Positions 8,962 to 21,573 of a stretch of DNA of 64,000 bases are shown in pieces (position 1 is the stretch's first letter; each line of letters begins with the position of its first letter). A program made the position numbers and the translations under genes. The stretch lies in assembly GCF_024160145.1 (NCBI RefSeq), contig NZ_JAMYWQ010000007.1, positions 62,001 to 126,000 of the forward strand. The letters run 5' to 3'. Under the pieces are notes generated by a model, which was not told the origin of the DNA, did not search any database, and saw nothing but the letters and a program-made list of their open reading frames with translations. The stretch is from Serratia nevei. GTDB taxonomy: Bacteria > Pseudomonadota > Gammaproteobacteria > Enterobacterales > Enterobacteriaceae.

Positions 8962-10506
8962 ATGAATACACACACAGTTATTTTAGATAAGTTACGGCAC
9001 TCCGTGACTCATCCGCTTCTGCGCACCTTTTTATTTTATTTCATCACCGCTCTGATATTAATCAAAGCGATGGGATACGGCGGTGGAAAAGGCATTGATA
9101 TTCTTTTTATTGCGCTTACCTTGCTATTATTATCTGCCCATTCGCTTACCCGTTACGGCCTGATCATTCCTTTTATTCTGCTGTGCGCGCTGTATGCACC
9201 GGTTGGGGCCATTTACGGTTCCCCGTCAGTGGCAGTAGTGTCCGCCCTGCTGCAAACCAACCGCGCTGAAGCGAGCGAGTTTTTGCATGCCCTTCCGGCC
9301 AGCTGTTATCTGCTGCCCACCGTGATATTTATCATGCTTATTATTTTGAAAAGGTTTATTTGGCAAAAAGCCCTACCCCAAAAAGCCATATTATCTTTGC
9401 TGGCGCTATTTGCGGTTATCGTCATCACCAGAATCTTCAGCGGCAGCTTGGTCAAGCTTAAGTTACCTGACTTCTTTTTATCCACTTATTCCGCTTACCA
9501 CCAATACCATCGGCAGATTGATGAATTAAACACCGGCGTTTCAGCACCGGGCGCTTGGTCAGTCACCGCCGGCGCACCGAAGAATGAATACTATGTCATT
9601 ATCGTCGGCGAAAGTATGCGCAGGGATCACATGTCCCTGTTTGGTTATCCGATACCCACTACGCCTTTTCTTGATCGCGCTAAAGGACGGTTTTACAGCA
9701 ATTATATTTCCACCGCGCCGAATACCTTCGAATCGCTCCCCCGCACGCTGGCGTTAAGCAACGGCCGCAACATTGCCCTCGGAGATAATATCATCACCCT
9801 GGCAAAAGCCGCCGGCCTCAAAACTCACTGGTTGTCCAACCAAGGGATGCTCGGGCAATTCGATACGCCGGTATCAAAAATCGCGATGTTCAGCGATAGC
9901 CATTACTTCCTGAAAAAAGGCGACTTCCAATCACGCAGCACCAATGATGATGCGCTGCTGCCGATATTTCACCAATTATTAAGCCACCAGAAGCAAGGCA
10001 ACCTGTATGTGCTGCATCTGATGGGCTCGCACGCCGACTTTTGTGAGCGGCTCGGCGACGAGCCACCAAGCGTCGAGTCGTCGAATAAGGAGCTGGCCTG
10101 CTATCTCTCCACCTATCGCAAAACCGACCATTTTATCGAGCAGGTTTATCACAGTCTGAAACAGACCGGCGCGCCGTTTAAACTGTTCTATTTCTCCGAT
10201 CACGGACTTTCCCATAAGGATATCGGCGGCACGCGTTCTCTGCGCCACGGCAGTGATACCCGGCAGAATTATCAGGTGCCGCTGCTGGTGCTGAGCGATC
10301 GCGACCAACAGCATCAGGTCATTGATGCCCCCTTGAGCGCTTTTGATTTTATCGGGCTATTTGCTCAAGCAACGGGGATACGGGTTGCCCATCCGGAGGT
10401 AATGCCCACGACGCGCATGGCGAATGCAGACAAACGCTGGGTGTTTGACGGGCAGAGGATGGTTGATTTCGATCAGTTGGCCGACGACCCGCCTGAGTTA
10501 CCCTAA
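8962..10506 (+). CDS. Phosphoethanolamine transferase (EptA/CptA-like sulfatase fold)
   Basis: Such enzymes move phosphoethanolamine from phosphatidylethanolamine to lipid A or LPS core in the periplasm. The 514-residue protein has about five N-terminal membrane helices (to about residue 165) and a periplasmic alkaline-phosphatase-like domain. That domain carries IVGESMRRDHMSLFGYPIPTTPFL, SAPNTFESLPR-type Thr nucleophile region (ISTAPNTFESLPRTL) and the late metal motif YFSDHGLS. The ATG at 8962 is preferred over an in-frame TTG at 8902. The first part of the gene is distinctly AT-richer than its neighbours and it interrupts the yfhH-yfhL order, suggesting transfer. The exact acceptor cannot be told. 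Confidence 0.88.
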   Translation: MNTHTVILDKLRHSVTHPLLRTFLFYFITALILIKAMGYGGGKGIDILFIALTLLLLSAHSLTRYGLIIPFILLCALYAPVGAIYGSPSVAVVSALLQTNRAEASEFLHALPASCYLLPTVIFIMLIILKRFIWQKALPQKAILSLLALFAVIVITRIFSGSLVKLKLPDFFLSTYSAYHQYHRQIDELNTGVSAPGAWSVTAGAPKNEYYVIIVGESMRRDHMSLFGYPIPTTPFLDRAKGRFYSNYISTAPNTFESLPRTLALSNGRNIALGDNIITLAKAAGLKTHWLSNQGMLGQFDTPVSKIAMFSDSHYFLKKGDFQSRSTNDDALLPIFHQLLSHQKQGNLYVLHLMGSHADFCERLGDEPPSVESSNKELACYLSTYRKTDHFIEQVYHSLKQTGAPFKLFYFSDHGLSHKDIGGTRSLRHGSDTRQNYQVPLLVLSDRDQQHQVIDAPLSAFDFIGLFAQATGIRVAHPEVMPTTRMANADKRWVFDGQRMVDFDQLADDPPELP

Positions 10507-10591
10507 GCGGCAAGATGACGAAAAAACGCCCGCCGCGCAGCGATTCTATGATAGATTGCGCGCCAGCCCGAGCACACCGATGGAAAGATAA

Positions 10592-10858
<267 letters not shown>

Positions 10859-10875
10859 TCCGCCGCAGGACAGAC

Positions 10876-10900
10876 AAGGGCGCCACAGGCGCCCTTTCTC
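10876..10900 (+). terminator. Bidirectional terminator between yfhL and acpS
   Basis: A perfect nine-pair stem (AAGGGCGCC / GGCGCCCTT) with a three-base loop, followed by TCTC on the plus strand; 17 bases after the yfhL stop and just before the acpS stop. Confidence 0.8.
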
Positions 10901-10903
10901 TTT

Positions 10904-11284
10904 TCAGCTTTCGACGATCACCGTCGCGCAGGCATAGCGCCGTTCGTCGGCCAGCGAAACGTGGATCGCGGCAACGCCCATCTCCCCCGCCAGCTCGGCG
11001 GCGCGGCCGTGCAAACGAATATTCGGCTTGCCCAACGCATCGTTGAACACTTCGAACTGATTGAACGCCAGGCCGTTGCGGATGCCGGTGCCGAACGCCT
11101 TGGCGGCGGCCTCTTTCACGGCGAAACGTTTGGCCAGAAAGCGAATCGGCTGCTGGTGCTGCTGATACAGCGCCCATTCGGCGTCGCTCAGCACCCGGCG
11201 CGCCAGACGATCGCCGCTGCGCTCCACCACCGCTTCGATACGCGCCATCTCGACGATGTCGGTACCCAGCCCGAGCACCGCCAT
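10904..11284 (-). CDS. acpS: Holo-[acyl-carrier-protein] synthase
   Basis: AcpS transfers 4'-phosphopantetheine from CoA to apo-ACP, activating fatty acid synthesis. The 126-residue protein has the family motifs [12 protein letters not shown] near the start and [15 protein letters not shown] around 54-68. The ATG at 11284 overlaps the pdxJ stop by one base (TAATG), the usual translationally coupled arrangement. It is the last gene of the rnc-era-recO-pdxJ-acpS set. Confidence 0.97.
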   Translation of the reverse strand: MAVLGLGTDIVEMARIEAVVERSGDRLARRVLSDAEWALYQQHQQPIRFLAKRFAVKEAAAKAFGTGIRNGLAFNQFEVFNDALGKPNIRLHGRAAELAGEMGVAAIHVSLADERRYACATVIVES

Positions 11285-12015
11285 TACCGGCGCGCTTCCC
11301 GCATCAGCACTTTCATGTCGGCAACCGCGGCCGGCAGCCCGCACATCACCGCCTGACCGATAATCGCGTGGCCGATGTTCAGCTCGTGCATTTCCGGCAG
11401 CGCGGCGATCGGCTGCACGTTATGATAAGTCAGGCCGTGGCCGGCGTTGACCTTCAGCCCCTTCTCGGCCGCGTAGGCGGCGGCTACCGCGATGCGGCGC
11501 AGCTCGGCCTGTACCGCCAGCTCGCCCTGCGCTTCGGCGTAGGCGCCGGTGTGGATCTCGATATAAGGAGCGCCCACCGCCACCGCCGCGTCGATCTGGC
11601 GATGATCGGGATCGATGAACAGCGAGACCAAAATGCCCGCCTGCGCCAGGCGCTCAACCGCCACGCTCATTTTGTCCAGTTGGCCGGCGACGTCCAGGCC
11701 GCCTTCGGTGGTCACTTCTTCGCGTTTTTCCGGCACCAGGCAGCAGAAATGCGGCTTCAGCTCAATGGCGATGTCCAGCATCTCGTCGGTCACCGCCATC
11801 TCCAGATTCATGCGCGTCTGGATAGTCTGGCGCAGCAGGCGCACGTCGCGGTCGGTGATGTGGCGACGGTCTTCGCGCAGATGCACGGTAATGCCGTCGG
11901 CCCCCGCCTGTTCGGCAATGAATGCCGCCTGAACCGGATCCGGGTATTGGGTTCCGCGCGCGTTACGTAACGTGGCGATGTGATCGATATTGACGCCCAG
12001 CAACAAATCAGCCAT
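11284..12015 (-). CDS. pdxJ: Pyridoxine 5'-phosphate synthase
   Basis: PdxJ joins 1-deoxy-D-xylulose 5-phosphate and 3-amino-2-oxopropyl phosphate to give pyridoxine 5'-phosphate, the last de novo step of vitamin B6 synthesis. The 243-residue TIM barrel has the typical [24 protein letters not shown] start, [12 protein letters not shown], and [15 protein letters not shown]. It is followed by acpS with a one-base overlap and preceded by recO with a 63-base gap. Confidence 0.97.
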   Translation of the reverse strand: MADLLLGVNIDHIATLRNARGTQYPDPVQAAFIAEQAGADGITVHLREDRRHITDRDVRLLRQTIQTRMNLEMAVTDEMLDIAIELKPHFCCLVPEKREEVTTEGGLDVAGQLDKMSVAVERLAQAGILVSLFIDPDHRQIDAAVAVGAPYIEIHTGAYAEAQGELAVQAELRRIAVAAAYAAEKGLKVNAGHGLTYHNVQPIAALPEMHELNIGHAIIGQAVMCGLPAAVADMKVLMREARR

Positions 12016-12078
12016 GACAACCTCTAAATACGATTTTCAGTGCCAGCAGTTTACACGCGGGCGCAGGGCGGGAAAAGG

Positions 12079-12810
12079 TCAGGCGTCGTCGACCGGCGTA
12101 TTCGGCTGTTTGCGCACGAACTGGCGGAACAGTTCGCGGCTCTTTAACGGCTTGCCGCCGAGGTAGGGTTTCAACGCCATGCGGGTGAAACGCTTGGCGG
12201 CACGCAGCGTCTCGGCATCGGGAAACTGCCGCTCCGCCAGCGCGCGCAGTTCGCGCCCGGTGAAGCTGTAGTGATCCACCACCAGGCTGGCGATAAAGCC
12301 TTTCTCTTCGCGGTAGCGGTAGGTCATAGCGTCATCCACCGGCAGGCCGCTGCCGGCGCAGTGCAGGAAATCGAGGCCGTAGCCCAGGTGGTGCAGCAGG
12401 GCCAGTTCGAACTGGCGCAGCGCCTGTTCCGGCGAGCTGTCTTCCGCCGCCAGCGCCTGCAGGCATTGCAGGTAGTCGAAGAACAGCACCGAGTAGTTGG
12501 TTTCCTGCTCCAGCACCCGCGCCAGCAGTTCGTTCACGTACAGGCCGCTGTAAAGCATCATGCCGCTGAGGGGTAAACCGAGGGAGACCGCTTCGGCGTT
12601 GCGCAGCGTTTTCACTTCGCCGCGGCCGCCCCAGCGCACTAACAGGGGGGTAAAGGGTTGCAGGCAACCCTTCAGATTGGAGCGGCGGCTGCGCGCGCCT
12701 TTCGCCAGCAAGCGCACCCGCCCATGACCTTCGGTAAACAGATCCAGCATCAGACTGGTTTCACTGTACGGCCGCCCATGCAGGACGAAAGCGCGCTCCC
12801 AGCCGTCCAC
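12079..12810 (-). CDS. recO: DNA repair protein RecO
   Basis: RecO anneals single strands and, with RecR, loads RecA at gaps. The 243-residue protein has the OB-fold N-terminus ([24 protein letters not shown]) and a helical C-terminal part ending [14 protein letters not shown]. The start is GTG at 12810, 6 bases after the era stop, in keeping with era-recO coupling in enterics. The usual zinc-cysteine set of Gram-positive RecO is absent, as in E. coli. Confidence 0.96.
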   Translation of the reverse strand: MDGWERAFVLHGRPYSETSLMLDLFTEGHGRVRLLAKGARSRRSNLKGCLQPFTPLLVRWGGRGEVKTLRNAEAVSLGLPLSGMMLYSGLYVNELLARVLEQETNYSVLFFDYLQCLQALAAEDSSPEQALRQFELALLHHLGYGLDFLHCAGSGLPVDDAMTYRYREEKGFIASLVVDHYSFTGRELRALAERQFPDAETLRAAKRFTRMALKPYLGGKPLKSRELFRQFVRKQPNTPVDDA

Positions 12811-12816
12811 GGATCG

Positions 12817-14405
<1,589 letters not shown>

Positions 14406-14496
14406 TTACCAATAGATCAAGAATGCGTCAAAAACTTGCAGCATACGGAACAGGCCTGCTTCGCCGAAAGCCGATCCAAAGCTGTTTCGTTTGCAG

Positions 14497-14515
14497 TGGC
14501 TCCCAGCAGGAGCCA
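14497..14515 (-). promoter_or_regulatory. Hairpin in the presumed rnc leader
   Basis: A perfect seven-pair inverted repeat TGGCTCC / GGAGCCA with a five-base loop, 95 bases upstream of the rnc start. In E. coli a stem in the rnc leader is cut by RNase III for autoregulation. Whether this stem plays that part is an inference. Confidence 0.4.
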
Positions 14516-14585
14516 ACTTTTTATCGCTCGAGAAAGTATTCTACAACGAGTGGAAACATAATGCTGTGTTTATATCCCCTTAATC

Positions 14586-14615
14586 TTTCACGCCGCAGTA
14601 AGCTGCGGCGTGAAA
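14586..14615 (-). terminator. Strong hairpin between lepB and rnc
   Basis: A perfect 13-pair stem (TTTCACGCCGCAG / CTGCGGCGTGAAA) with a four-base loop, 22 bases after the lepB stop. There is no U-run after it in the minus direction, so it may be a processing or stability element rather than a full terminator. The rest of the 235-base gap shows no gene. Confidence 0.45.
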
Positions 14616-14637
14616 TTGGCGGAGAATAAGTCAGCGA

Positions 14638-15615
14638 TTAATGAATGCCGCCGATCCGGCTGAAACGCACACCGGTAGGCCACTCACCTTCCTGCTTTTC
14701 AAAGCTCATCCAGATGGCCGTGGCTTTACCCACCAGATTCTTCTCCGGCACAAAGCCCCAGTAGCGGCTGTCCGCGCTGTTGTCGCGGTTGTCGCCCATC
14801 ATGAAGTAATGCCCGGCCGGCACCACCCACTCCGCCAGCTGTTTACCCGGCTGTTGGTAGTAAGCGCCCACCTGATCCTGCGTGCCCGGCACGGTCAGGA
14901 TGCGGTGCGTGACGTTGCCCAGGCTCTCCTGACGCTCACGCAGACGAATGCCGCCCTGCGGCACGTTGTCGTTCAGCGGGATCTGGTAGAAGCCGTTGCT
15001 GGCCTCGCCCATGCCGCTGCGGCTGAACAGCTGCACGAAGTCGCTCGGCTGCGCGTCGGCGTAGGTCACCGCCAGCGCGGTATCGAAGGACGGCCCGCTG
15101 TTGCAGGACGGCTGCACCGTGACGCGCTTATTCACCGGATCGTAAGTAATACGATCGCCCGGCAGGCCGATCACGCGCTTGATATAATCCAGTTTCGGAT
15201 CCAGCGGATATTTAAATACCGCAATATCGCCGCGCTTCGGATGGCCGGTTTCAATGAGCGTGGTCTGGGTAATCGGATCTTTAATGCCGTAGGCATATTT
15301 CTCCACCAGAATGAAATCGCCAATCAACAGCGTCGGCATCATTGAGCCGGACGGGATCTGGAACGGTTCGTAAATAAACGAACGCACCACAAAGACCAGC
15401 AACAGCACCGGGAACACCGATGCGCCAGTCTCTACCCAACCCGGCTGCTTCGCCACTTTCGCCAGCGTTTTATCGTCTACGGCGCCCGCAGTCTGCTCGT
15501 TGACCGCCGCGATCTTCGCGCGGCGGGCCGGCGCCCATTTAAAGCGCTCGAAGCACCAGATGATCCCGGTGACCAGGGTGGCCAACGCCAGGATCAGGGC
15601 AAACATATTCGCCAT
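14638..15615 (-). CDS. lepB: Signal peptidase I
   Basis: LepB cleaves signal peptides from exported proteins at the periplasmic face of the inner membrane. The 325-residue protein has two N-terminal membrane segments (about 2-21 and 66-82). The catalytic dyad is visible: Ser91 in IPSGSMMPTLL and Lys146 in DYIKRVIGLPGDRI. The conserved GDNRDNSADSRYWGFV lies near the C-terminus. It follows lepA by 32 bases, the usual lepA-lepB operon. Confidence 0.98.
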   Translation of the reverse strand: MANMFALILALATLVTGIIWCFERFKWAPARRAKIAAVNEQTAGAVDDKTLAKVAKQPGWVETGASVFPVLLLVFVVRSFIYEPFQIPSGSMMPTLLIGDFILVEKYAYGIKDPITQTTLIETGHPKRGDIAVFKYPLDPKLDYIKRVIGLPGDRITYDPVNKRVTVQPSCNSGPSFDTALAVTYADAQPSDFVQLFSRSGMGEASNGFYQIPLNDNVPQGGIRLRERQESLGNVTHRILTVPGTQDQVGAYYQQPGKQLAEWVVPAGHYFMMGDNRDNSADSRYWGFVPEKNLVGKATAIWMSFEKQEGEWPTGVRFSRIGGIH

Positions 15616-15647
15616 GCAAACTCCCTCGTTTCGCGAACTCGTCGCGG

Positions 15648-17447
<1,800 letters not shown>

Positions 17448-17965
17448 TATAAAAGTTTTTCTGCCTTGGTATTTCTGAATTACTCGCCTATAGAAACCCG
17501 CATGGACCTAAAGCGACAGTGAATGGGTTAGGCCGTCTTGCACCTGAATCGCTGCATTCTACATGCCACACCACTGAAAACCTAGCGATCGGTGCAGTGA
17601 AGGCATTCTATTATGCGCAGCTAAATGTTACAGGGCACCCCGGCGGGTGAAAACAGATGTTAACACGGCAGATACGGCCTGCAGCCAAGGCCTACAGGTG
17701 CTCCGTGGCCGTCAAACTCCGGCGGTAATACATAACCGGCCGCAGCGCAATAAACCCTCTCCGAAATTATAAGAAAAGAATATTTGGATCAACCTGTTAG
17801 AATTCCATTTTGCCTCTCTTCCTTTAGGAAAAACCCCATATACGCCACCACCGCCCCTCGGATAGAAAGGGCGTGAACTCCGCGACAAAACATTATTCCG
17901 GGCACGACATCGGCAGCTCACCGGGGTTCACCAGCATATCTGCGTACGTTGATTGGAAGGTGCAT
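17448..17965. other. 518-base gene-free stretch upstream of lepA
   Basis: This gap lies between the divergent lepA and the unrecognised membrane-protein gene. I see no gene I can support: the only notable open frame (69 codons, minus, 17712-17921) has no recognisable content. It should hold the lepA promoter and leader and the promoter of the plus-strand gene, but no clear consensus promoter stands out. It contains several short GC-rich repeats around 17640-17745. Confidence 0.5.
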
Positions 17966-18802
17966 ATGATCGATAAAGGGCAAATGCTGAGCCGACACGA
18001 TTTTTCGAAGATCAACTGGGGCATTCTGGCGGCGGCGGCGCTGTTGTTTAGCGTGGGGGCCGCGCTGTTGGTGCTGCCGCTGCTGAGCAGCATCGATGAG
18101 GGCGAAGTCATCACGCTGTTGCAGGCCGGCGCGGGCACGGTTTTACTCGGCTGTACGCTGCTGGCGCTGCGGCATTATCTGCGCCCGGCGCTGACCTATC
18201 GCCTGTACGAGCACGGCGTGCGGGTCTTTGACGGCGACCATCACAAAGAGCGCTTTATCCCGTTTGAGAAGATCGGCGATATCTATCGCTTTCGCGGCGG
18301 CAAGGCTTTTGGCGGGCTGTTTGACGTCACGGCGTTCCGCACCGGTGCGGAGCAGCCCTGGTGTACGGTTTTCAGCAACGTCGCCCATTCGTGGCGGCTG
18401 GCGGACGTGATCGTCGACCAACAGCTGCAGCAGCGCGGGCCGCTGGCGTTGAATGCGCTCTATCAGGGGGAGACGGTGCCGTTTCACACCGTGGAGGGCG
18501 ACGCACGCTGGCTGTGGCAGCTGCTGCTGGGCAAGCGGCAAGGCACGCCGACCGAAACGCTGCGGCTGAGCGCCACCATGTTGACCACGGAACGGGGAAA
18601 CGTGCCGATCGAGCAAATCCGCGCGTTGGAAAACCACCCGCAGCGCGGCATCCGTTTGCTGGACGGCCAGGGAAATGTGCTGTTTGCTATTCACTACGAT
18701 TCGCTGCTCAGCGCCGATCTGTTCATCGCGCTGCTGGAGCATATGATCCACAACCGCATCCCCGCCTATTACAACCCGGCGATGACGCGGCCATCGGTTT
18801 AA
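17966..18802 (+). CDS. Unrecognised protein with two N-terminal membrane segments
   Basis: I do not recognise this 278-residue protein. It has a short charged start (MIDKGQMLSRHDFSKINW), two hydrophobic segments at about 18-40 and 55-75, then a soluble part with YRLYEHGVRVFDGDHHKERFIPFEKIGDIY, which looks like a beta-rich PH-like fold. The ATG at 17966 is chosen for its strong GGAAGGTG ribosome site; an upstream in-frame start at 17873 lacks one. It sits between lepA and rseC, where E. coli has nothing, on the opposite strand to both. Its stop overlaps the rseC stop by three to four bases. Codon use is like the neighbours. Confidence 0.8.
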   Translation: MIDKGQMLSRHDFSKINWGILAAAALLFSVGAALLVLPLLSSIDEGEVITLLQAGAGTVLLGCTLLALRHYLRPALTYRLYEHGVRVFDGDHHKERFIPFEKIGDIYRFRGGKAFGGLFDVTAFRTGAEQPWCTVFSNVAHSWRLADVIVDQQLQQRGPLALNALYQGETVPFHTVEGDARWLWQLLLGKRQGTPTETLRLSATMLTTERGNVPIEQIRALENHPQRGIRLLDGQGNVLFAIHYDSLLSADLFIALLEHMIHNRIPAYYNPAMTRPSV

Positions 18803-19275
18803 ATCAGCGGGGAGTTTTCCGCCTGCATGCGCATCGCGGTAGGCGGCAAGCCAATCTGCAGCACCACCGGTTGGTAATCGGCCTGCTCGCCCAGACGCCG
18901 GGCCAACCGGCGCGCCAGCATAAAGGCCGCCCCGCCACCCAACACCGCGCCGATCGCCGCCGAGGCGTCGCTGCCGAAACAATATTGCAGCAGCGTGCCA
19001 CCCAGCATCATGCCCAGTAGCGGCGTCAGGTAAACCAGCATGGCGGAGCGCAGCAGGCTGCCTTCCGCAATGCCGACCTCGACGCGCTGCCCCGGTTCGA
19101 GCGGCTGCTCGATATGCACCTGCAGCTGATGCTCGGTTTCCGGCACCAGCTCGTTCAACGCGCGCGCGCCGCAGCCGGAGCGCGCGGTGCAGCTGCCGCA
19201 GCCGGCCTTGGGTTCACAGCGCAGCAGCGCTACGCCCTGTTGCCACGAAACCACCGTGGCCCACTCTTTCATCAT
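18799..19275 (-). CDS. rseC: SoxR-reducing system / sigma-E regulatory protein RseC
   Basis: RseC is an inner-membrane protein linked to SoxR reduction and to sigma-E. The 158-residue protein has the Cys-rich N-terminal motif CEPKAGCGSCTARSGCGA (from about residue 18) and two membrane segments around 75-95 and 105-125. The start codon at 19275 overlaps the rseB stop by one base (TAATG). It is last in the rpoE-rseA-rseB-rseC operon and convergent with an unknown gene, overlapping it at the stop codons. Confidence 0.96.
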   Translation of the reverse strand: MMKEWATVVSWQQGVALLRCEPKAGCGSCTARSGCGARALNELVPETEHQLQVHIEQPLEPGQRVEVGIAEGSLLRSAMLVYLTPLLGMMLGGTLLQYCFGSDASAAIGAVLGGGAAFMLARRLARRLGEQADYQPVVLQIGLPPTAMRMQAENSPLI

Positions 19276-20231
19276 TACGGCGATACCTTGAAAGAAATGC
19301 TGTCGGCGATGCGCTTGGCCGTAGCCGGCGGCAATTCGCCCACGATAGTGATTTCGTTGCCCGAGCGCACTTCGGTCTGAATGGTGCGGCGCCCCTGACG
19401 GTAATACTGCTGCCCGGCGCCGCTGCCCGCTGGGCTGACGTTGACCGAGAAGCTGAACAGGCCGTCGCTGTAGAGCCGGGATTCGACCGGCACGGCGACG
19501 TTCGGCAATTTGCGGCGATTGCGCGCCACCTCGTCCACCCCGGCCGGTAGCCAGCCGGTGCTCCAACTGAGCTGGACATTTTCTACCGCCGGCAGCGACA
19601 GCAGCGGCGGCAGGTTGGCCTTGAGCAGCCCCTGCATCGCGCCCTGCACGTCGGCGCCGACCGCGAAGGAGATCACCCGATATTGCTCCAGCGTTTCGCC
19701 GTCGCGATCGAGCAGATCCACCCGCAGCGGCAGCTTGGTGTCCTCATCCATCCAGACGATGTAGCTGTAGCGGGAACCGTCGCGCGCCACCACGCGCAGC
19801 ACTTCACACGGCCGATCGGCGATACGGGTGCTGCCCACGGAGATGAAGTCGTAATACTTGGCCAGGCGGGTGAAATCGGCATAGACGATCGCCGGCAGCG
19901 CATCGACGATGTGATCGCCGGTGAGCGTGAACGGCTCCAGGCCAGGCTCGAAGTAGCTGATCCCGCCGCCACGCTGCAACACTTCGCGGCGCGGGCCGTC
20001 CATATGCAACAGCTGGCCGAGCGGCACGTTGCCGATCACCGCGTGGCGATAGCGCAACGACTCGATCCCCTGCTTGCTGATGCTGATGTAGGCGAGCTCA
20101 TAATTGAGAGAACGGCTGGCGCTGCTCATCTGTTGCAATAACGCCCCGGACGCAGCTGGCTGCGCCGGGGCGATGCTGGAATAGAGCAGGCTGCCCGTCA
20201 ATAAACAAACGGAGAACCAGATTGGCTTCAT
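19275..20231 (-). CDS. rseB: Sigma-E factor regulatory protein RseB
   Basis: RseB is a periplasmic protein that binds RseA and shields it from DegS, releasing it when it senses LPS or mislocalised lipoproteins. The 318-residue protein has a signal peptide (about 1-23, ending SSIAPAQPA) and a LolA-like N-terminal domain (to about 210). A C-terminal domain ends in PPATAKRIADSISFKVSP. Its start overlaps the rseA stop by one base. Confidence 0.97.
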   Translation of the reverse strand: MKPIWFSVCLLTGSLLYSSIAPAQPAASGALLQQMSSASRSLNYELAYISISKQGIESLRYRHAVIGNVPLGQLLHMDGPRREVLQRGGGISYFEPGLEPFTLTGDHIVDALPAIVYADFTRLAKYYDFISVGSTRIADRPCEVLRVVARDGSRYSYIVWMDEDTKLPLRVDLLDRDGETLEQYRVISFAVGADVQGAMQGLLKANLPPLLSLPAVENVQLSWSTGWLPAGVDEVARNRRKLPNVAVPVESRLYSDGLFSFSVNVSPAGSGAGQQYYRQGRRTIQTEVRSGNEITIVGELPPATAKRIADSISFKVSP

Positions 20232-20884
20232 TACTGCTGTTGCATTCCTAAAGACTGAGTTCCGGGAACCTGAATGGCAGCCTGTTGCGGGTTGCTTTGT
20301 TCAAGCTGCAGCTGATCCGAATGCAGGCGACGTTGCAGTTCATAGTCCTGCAGCATAGCGTTGATGCGCTTGCGCTGTTCCTGCACCTGCTGCTGTTGGC
20401 CGCTGCCGGTGGAGAAACTGTCGGCCGGAACGCCCAGGCTGACCGGGGAGGCCTGGCCCATGATCGGCAGCGTGGTAAACGCCGGCGATTCAGGCGCGCT
20501 CGATTGCGCGGACGGCTGGTTATAGTGCTGCACACCGACGATCACCGCCAGCGACACGCAGGCCGCCATACCGATTTGCGTAATCTGGCTCGCCCAAGGA
20601 CGCACTTTGTTCCAGAACGGCATTTTCTGCCAGGTGTGAGGCTGCGGCTGAGATTCCTGGACGGCGGAAGGCACCAGCCGGGCGGGTTCTTTCTCAAGTG
20701 CAGCGGCTACGCGATCGGCGATATCGAGATGCATCACTTGCCCGACATCACCTCTCAGCGTGTCACGAATCAGGTGATAGCTCTGCCAGCTTTGTTGAAG
20801 CGTTCGATCTTGCGACAGAGAACTCAACAGTTCGCTGTCGAACGATTCACCATCCATCAGAGCGGAAAGCTTTTCTTTCTGCAT
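20231..20884 (-). CDS. rseA: Anti-sigma-E factor RseA
   Basis: RseA holds sigma-E at the membrane until cut by DegS and RseP. The 217-residue protein has a cytoplasmic anti-sigma domain (about 1-95, MQKEKLSALMDGESFDSELL), one membrane segment (about 100-118, ITQIGMAACVSLAVIVGVQ) and a Gln-rich periplasmic part, which suits RseB and protease control. It follows rpoE by 30 bases. Confidence 0.97.
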   Translation of the reverse strand: MQKEKLSALMDGESFDSELLSSLSQDRTLQQSWQSYHLIRDTLRGDVGQVMHLDIADRVAAALEKEPARLVPSAVQESQPQPHTWQKMPFWNKVRPWASQITQIGMAACVSLAVIVGVQHYNQPSAQSSAPESPAFTTLPIMGQASPVSLGVPADSFSTGSGQQQQVQEQRKRINAMLQDYELQRRLHSDQLQLEQSNPQQAAIQVPGTQSLGMQQQ

Positions 20885-20914
20885 GCCTAAGTACCCTTCC
20901 TGTGCCCGCCATTG

Positions 20915-21490
20915 CTAACGCTGGATCAGCGGTTGAACTTTATTATCGATAGCTTCCCGGGCGCGGAAAATACGCGAACGTACGGTTCCAACCGGGCAAT
21001 CCATGATGGCGGCTATCTCTTCGTAGCTTAGACCATCCAACTCCCGCAGGGTAATCGCCATGCGAAGATCCTCGGGGAGCGACTCTATGGTACGGAAAAC
21101 TATCTGTCTCAGCTCTTCTGACAACATTAAGTTCTCAGGGTTCGAAATTTCTTTCAGTGCGCCCGCACTTTCGTAATTTTCCGCATCGTTGGCGTCCACA
21201 TCACTGGATGGCGGACGGCGCCCCTGAGCAACCAGATAATTCTTTGCCGTGTTCACGGCGATTCGATACAACCAGGTATAAAAAGCGCTGTCGCCACGGA
21301 ACGATTCCAGTGCGCGATAGGCCTTGATAAACGACTCCTGCACCACATCGGGCACATCGCCCTGCGGCACATAGCGGGAAACGAGACTCGCCACCTTATG
21401 CTGGTAGCGCACTACCAGTAGGTTAAACGATTTCTGATCGCCCTTTTGGACCCGCTCGACCAGAACTTGATCCGTTAACTGCTCGCTCAT
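20915..21490 (-). CDS. rpoE: RNA polymerase sigma-E factor
   Basis: This ECF sigma factor drives the envelope stress response. The 191-residue length and sequence match E. coli RpoE almost throughout: MSEQLTDQVLVERVQKGDQ at the start, region 2 with DVVQESFIKAYRALESFRGDSAFYTWLYRIAVN, and region 4 with LDGLSYEEIAAIMDCPVGTVRSRIFRARE. The ATG at 21490 is used; its GGGGAG ribosome site is 12 bases off, rather far. A 19-codon leader ORF ends on this ATG, so translation is probably coupled. A sigma-E promoter lies upstream, indicating autoregulation. Confidence 0.98.
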   Translation of the reverse strand: MSEQLTDQVLVERVQKGDQKSFNLLVVRYQHKVASLVSRYVPQGDVPDVVQESFIKAYRALESFRGDSAFYTWLYRIAVNTAKNYLVAQGRRPPSSDVDANDAENYESAGALKEISNPENLMLSEELRQIVFRTIESLPEDLRMAITLRELDGLSYEEIAAIMDCPVGTVRSRIFRAREAIDNKVQPLIQR

Positions 21491-21546
21491 CCGAGGTAAA
21501 CTCTCCCCAAATCCGTCTCCACGCGTAAAATTGTACTGCCAGCCAT
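21487..21546 (-). CDS. Short leader ORF overlapping the rpoE start (RseD/ORF51-like)
   Basis: A 19-codon ORF starts at ATG 21546, after AGGAAA, and ends with a TGA that overlaps the rpoE ATG (ATGA). Its last residues, LGRVYLG, resemble LGRHYLG that I recall encoded in the same frame just before E. coli rpoE, where an upstream ORF is translationally coupled to rpoE and is a CsrA target. Here an in-frame TAA two codons before the ATG makes the ORF much shorter than the E. coli 51-codon version. Coupling is an inference from the overlap. Confidence 0.45.
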   Translation of the reverse strand: MAGSTILRVETDLGRVYLG

Positions 21547-21573
21547 ACATTATTTTCCTGAGCAAGCACTCGC

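Noticed and set aside
10859..10903. ShoB/OhsC-type toxin-antisense pair between yfhL and acpS
   Set aside because: E. coli carries it about here, as I recall, but the gap is only 45 bases and is filled by a terminator.
17712..17921. 69-codon minus-strand ORF in the lepA upstream gap
   Set aside because: Unremarkable composition, no ribosome site of note and no recognisable motif.
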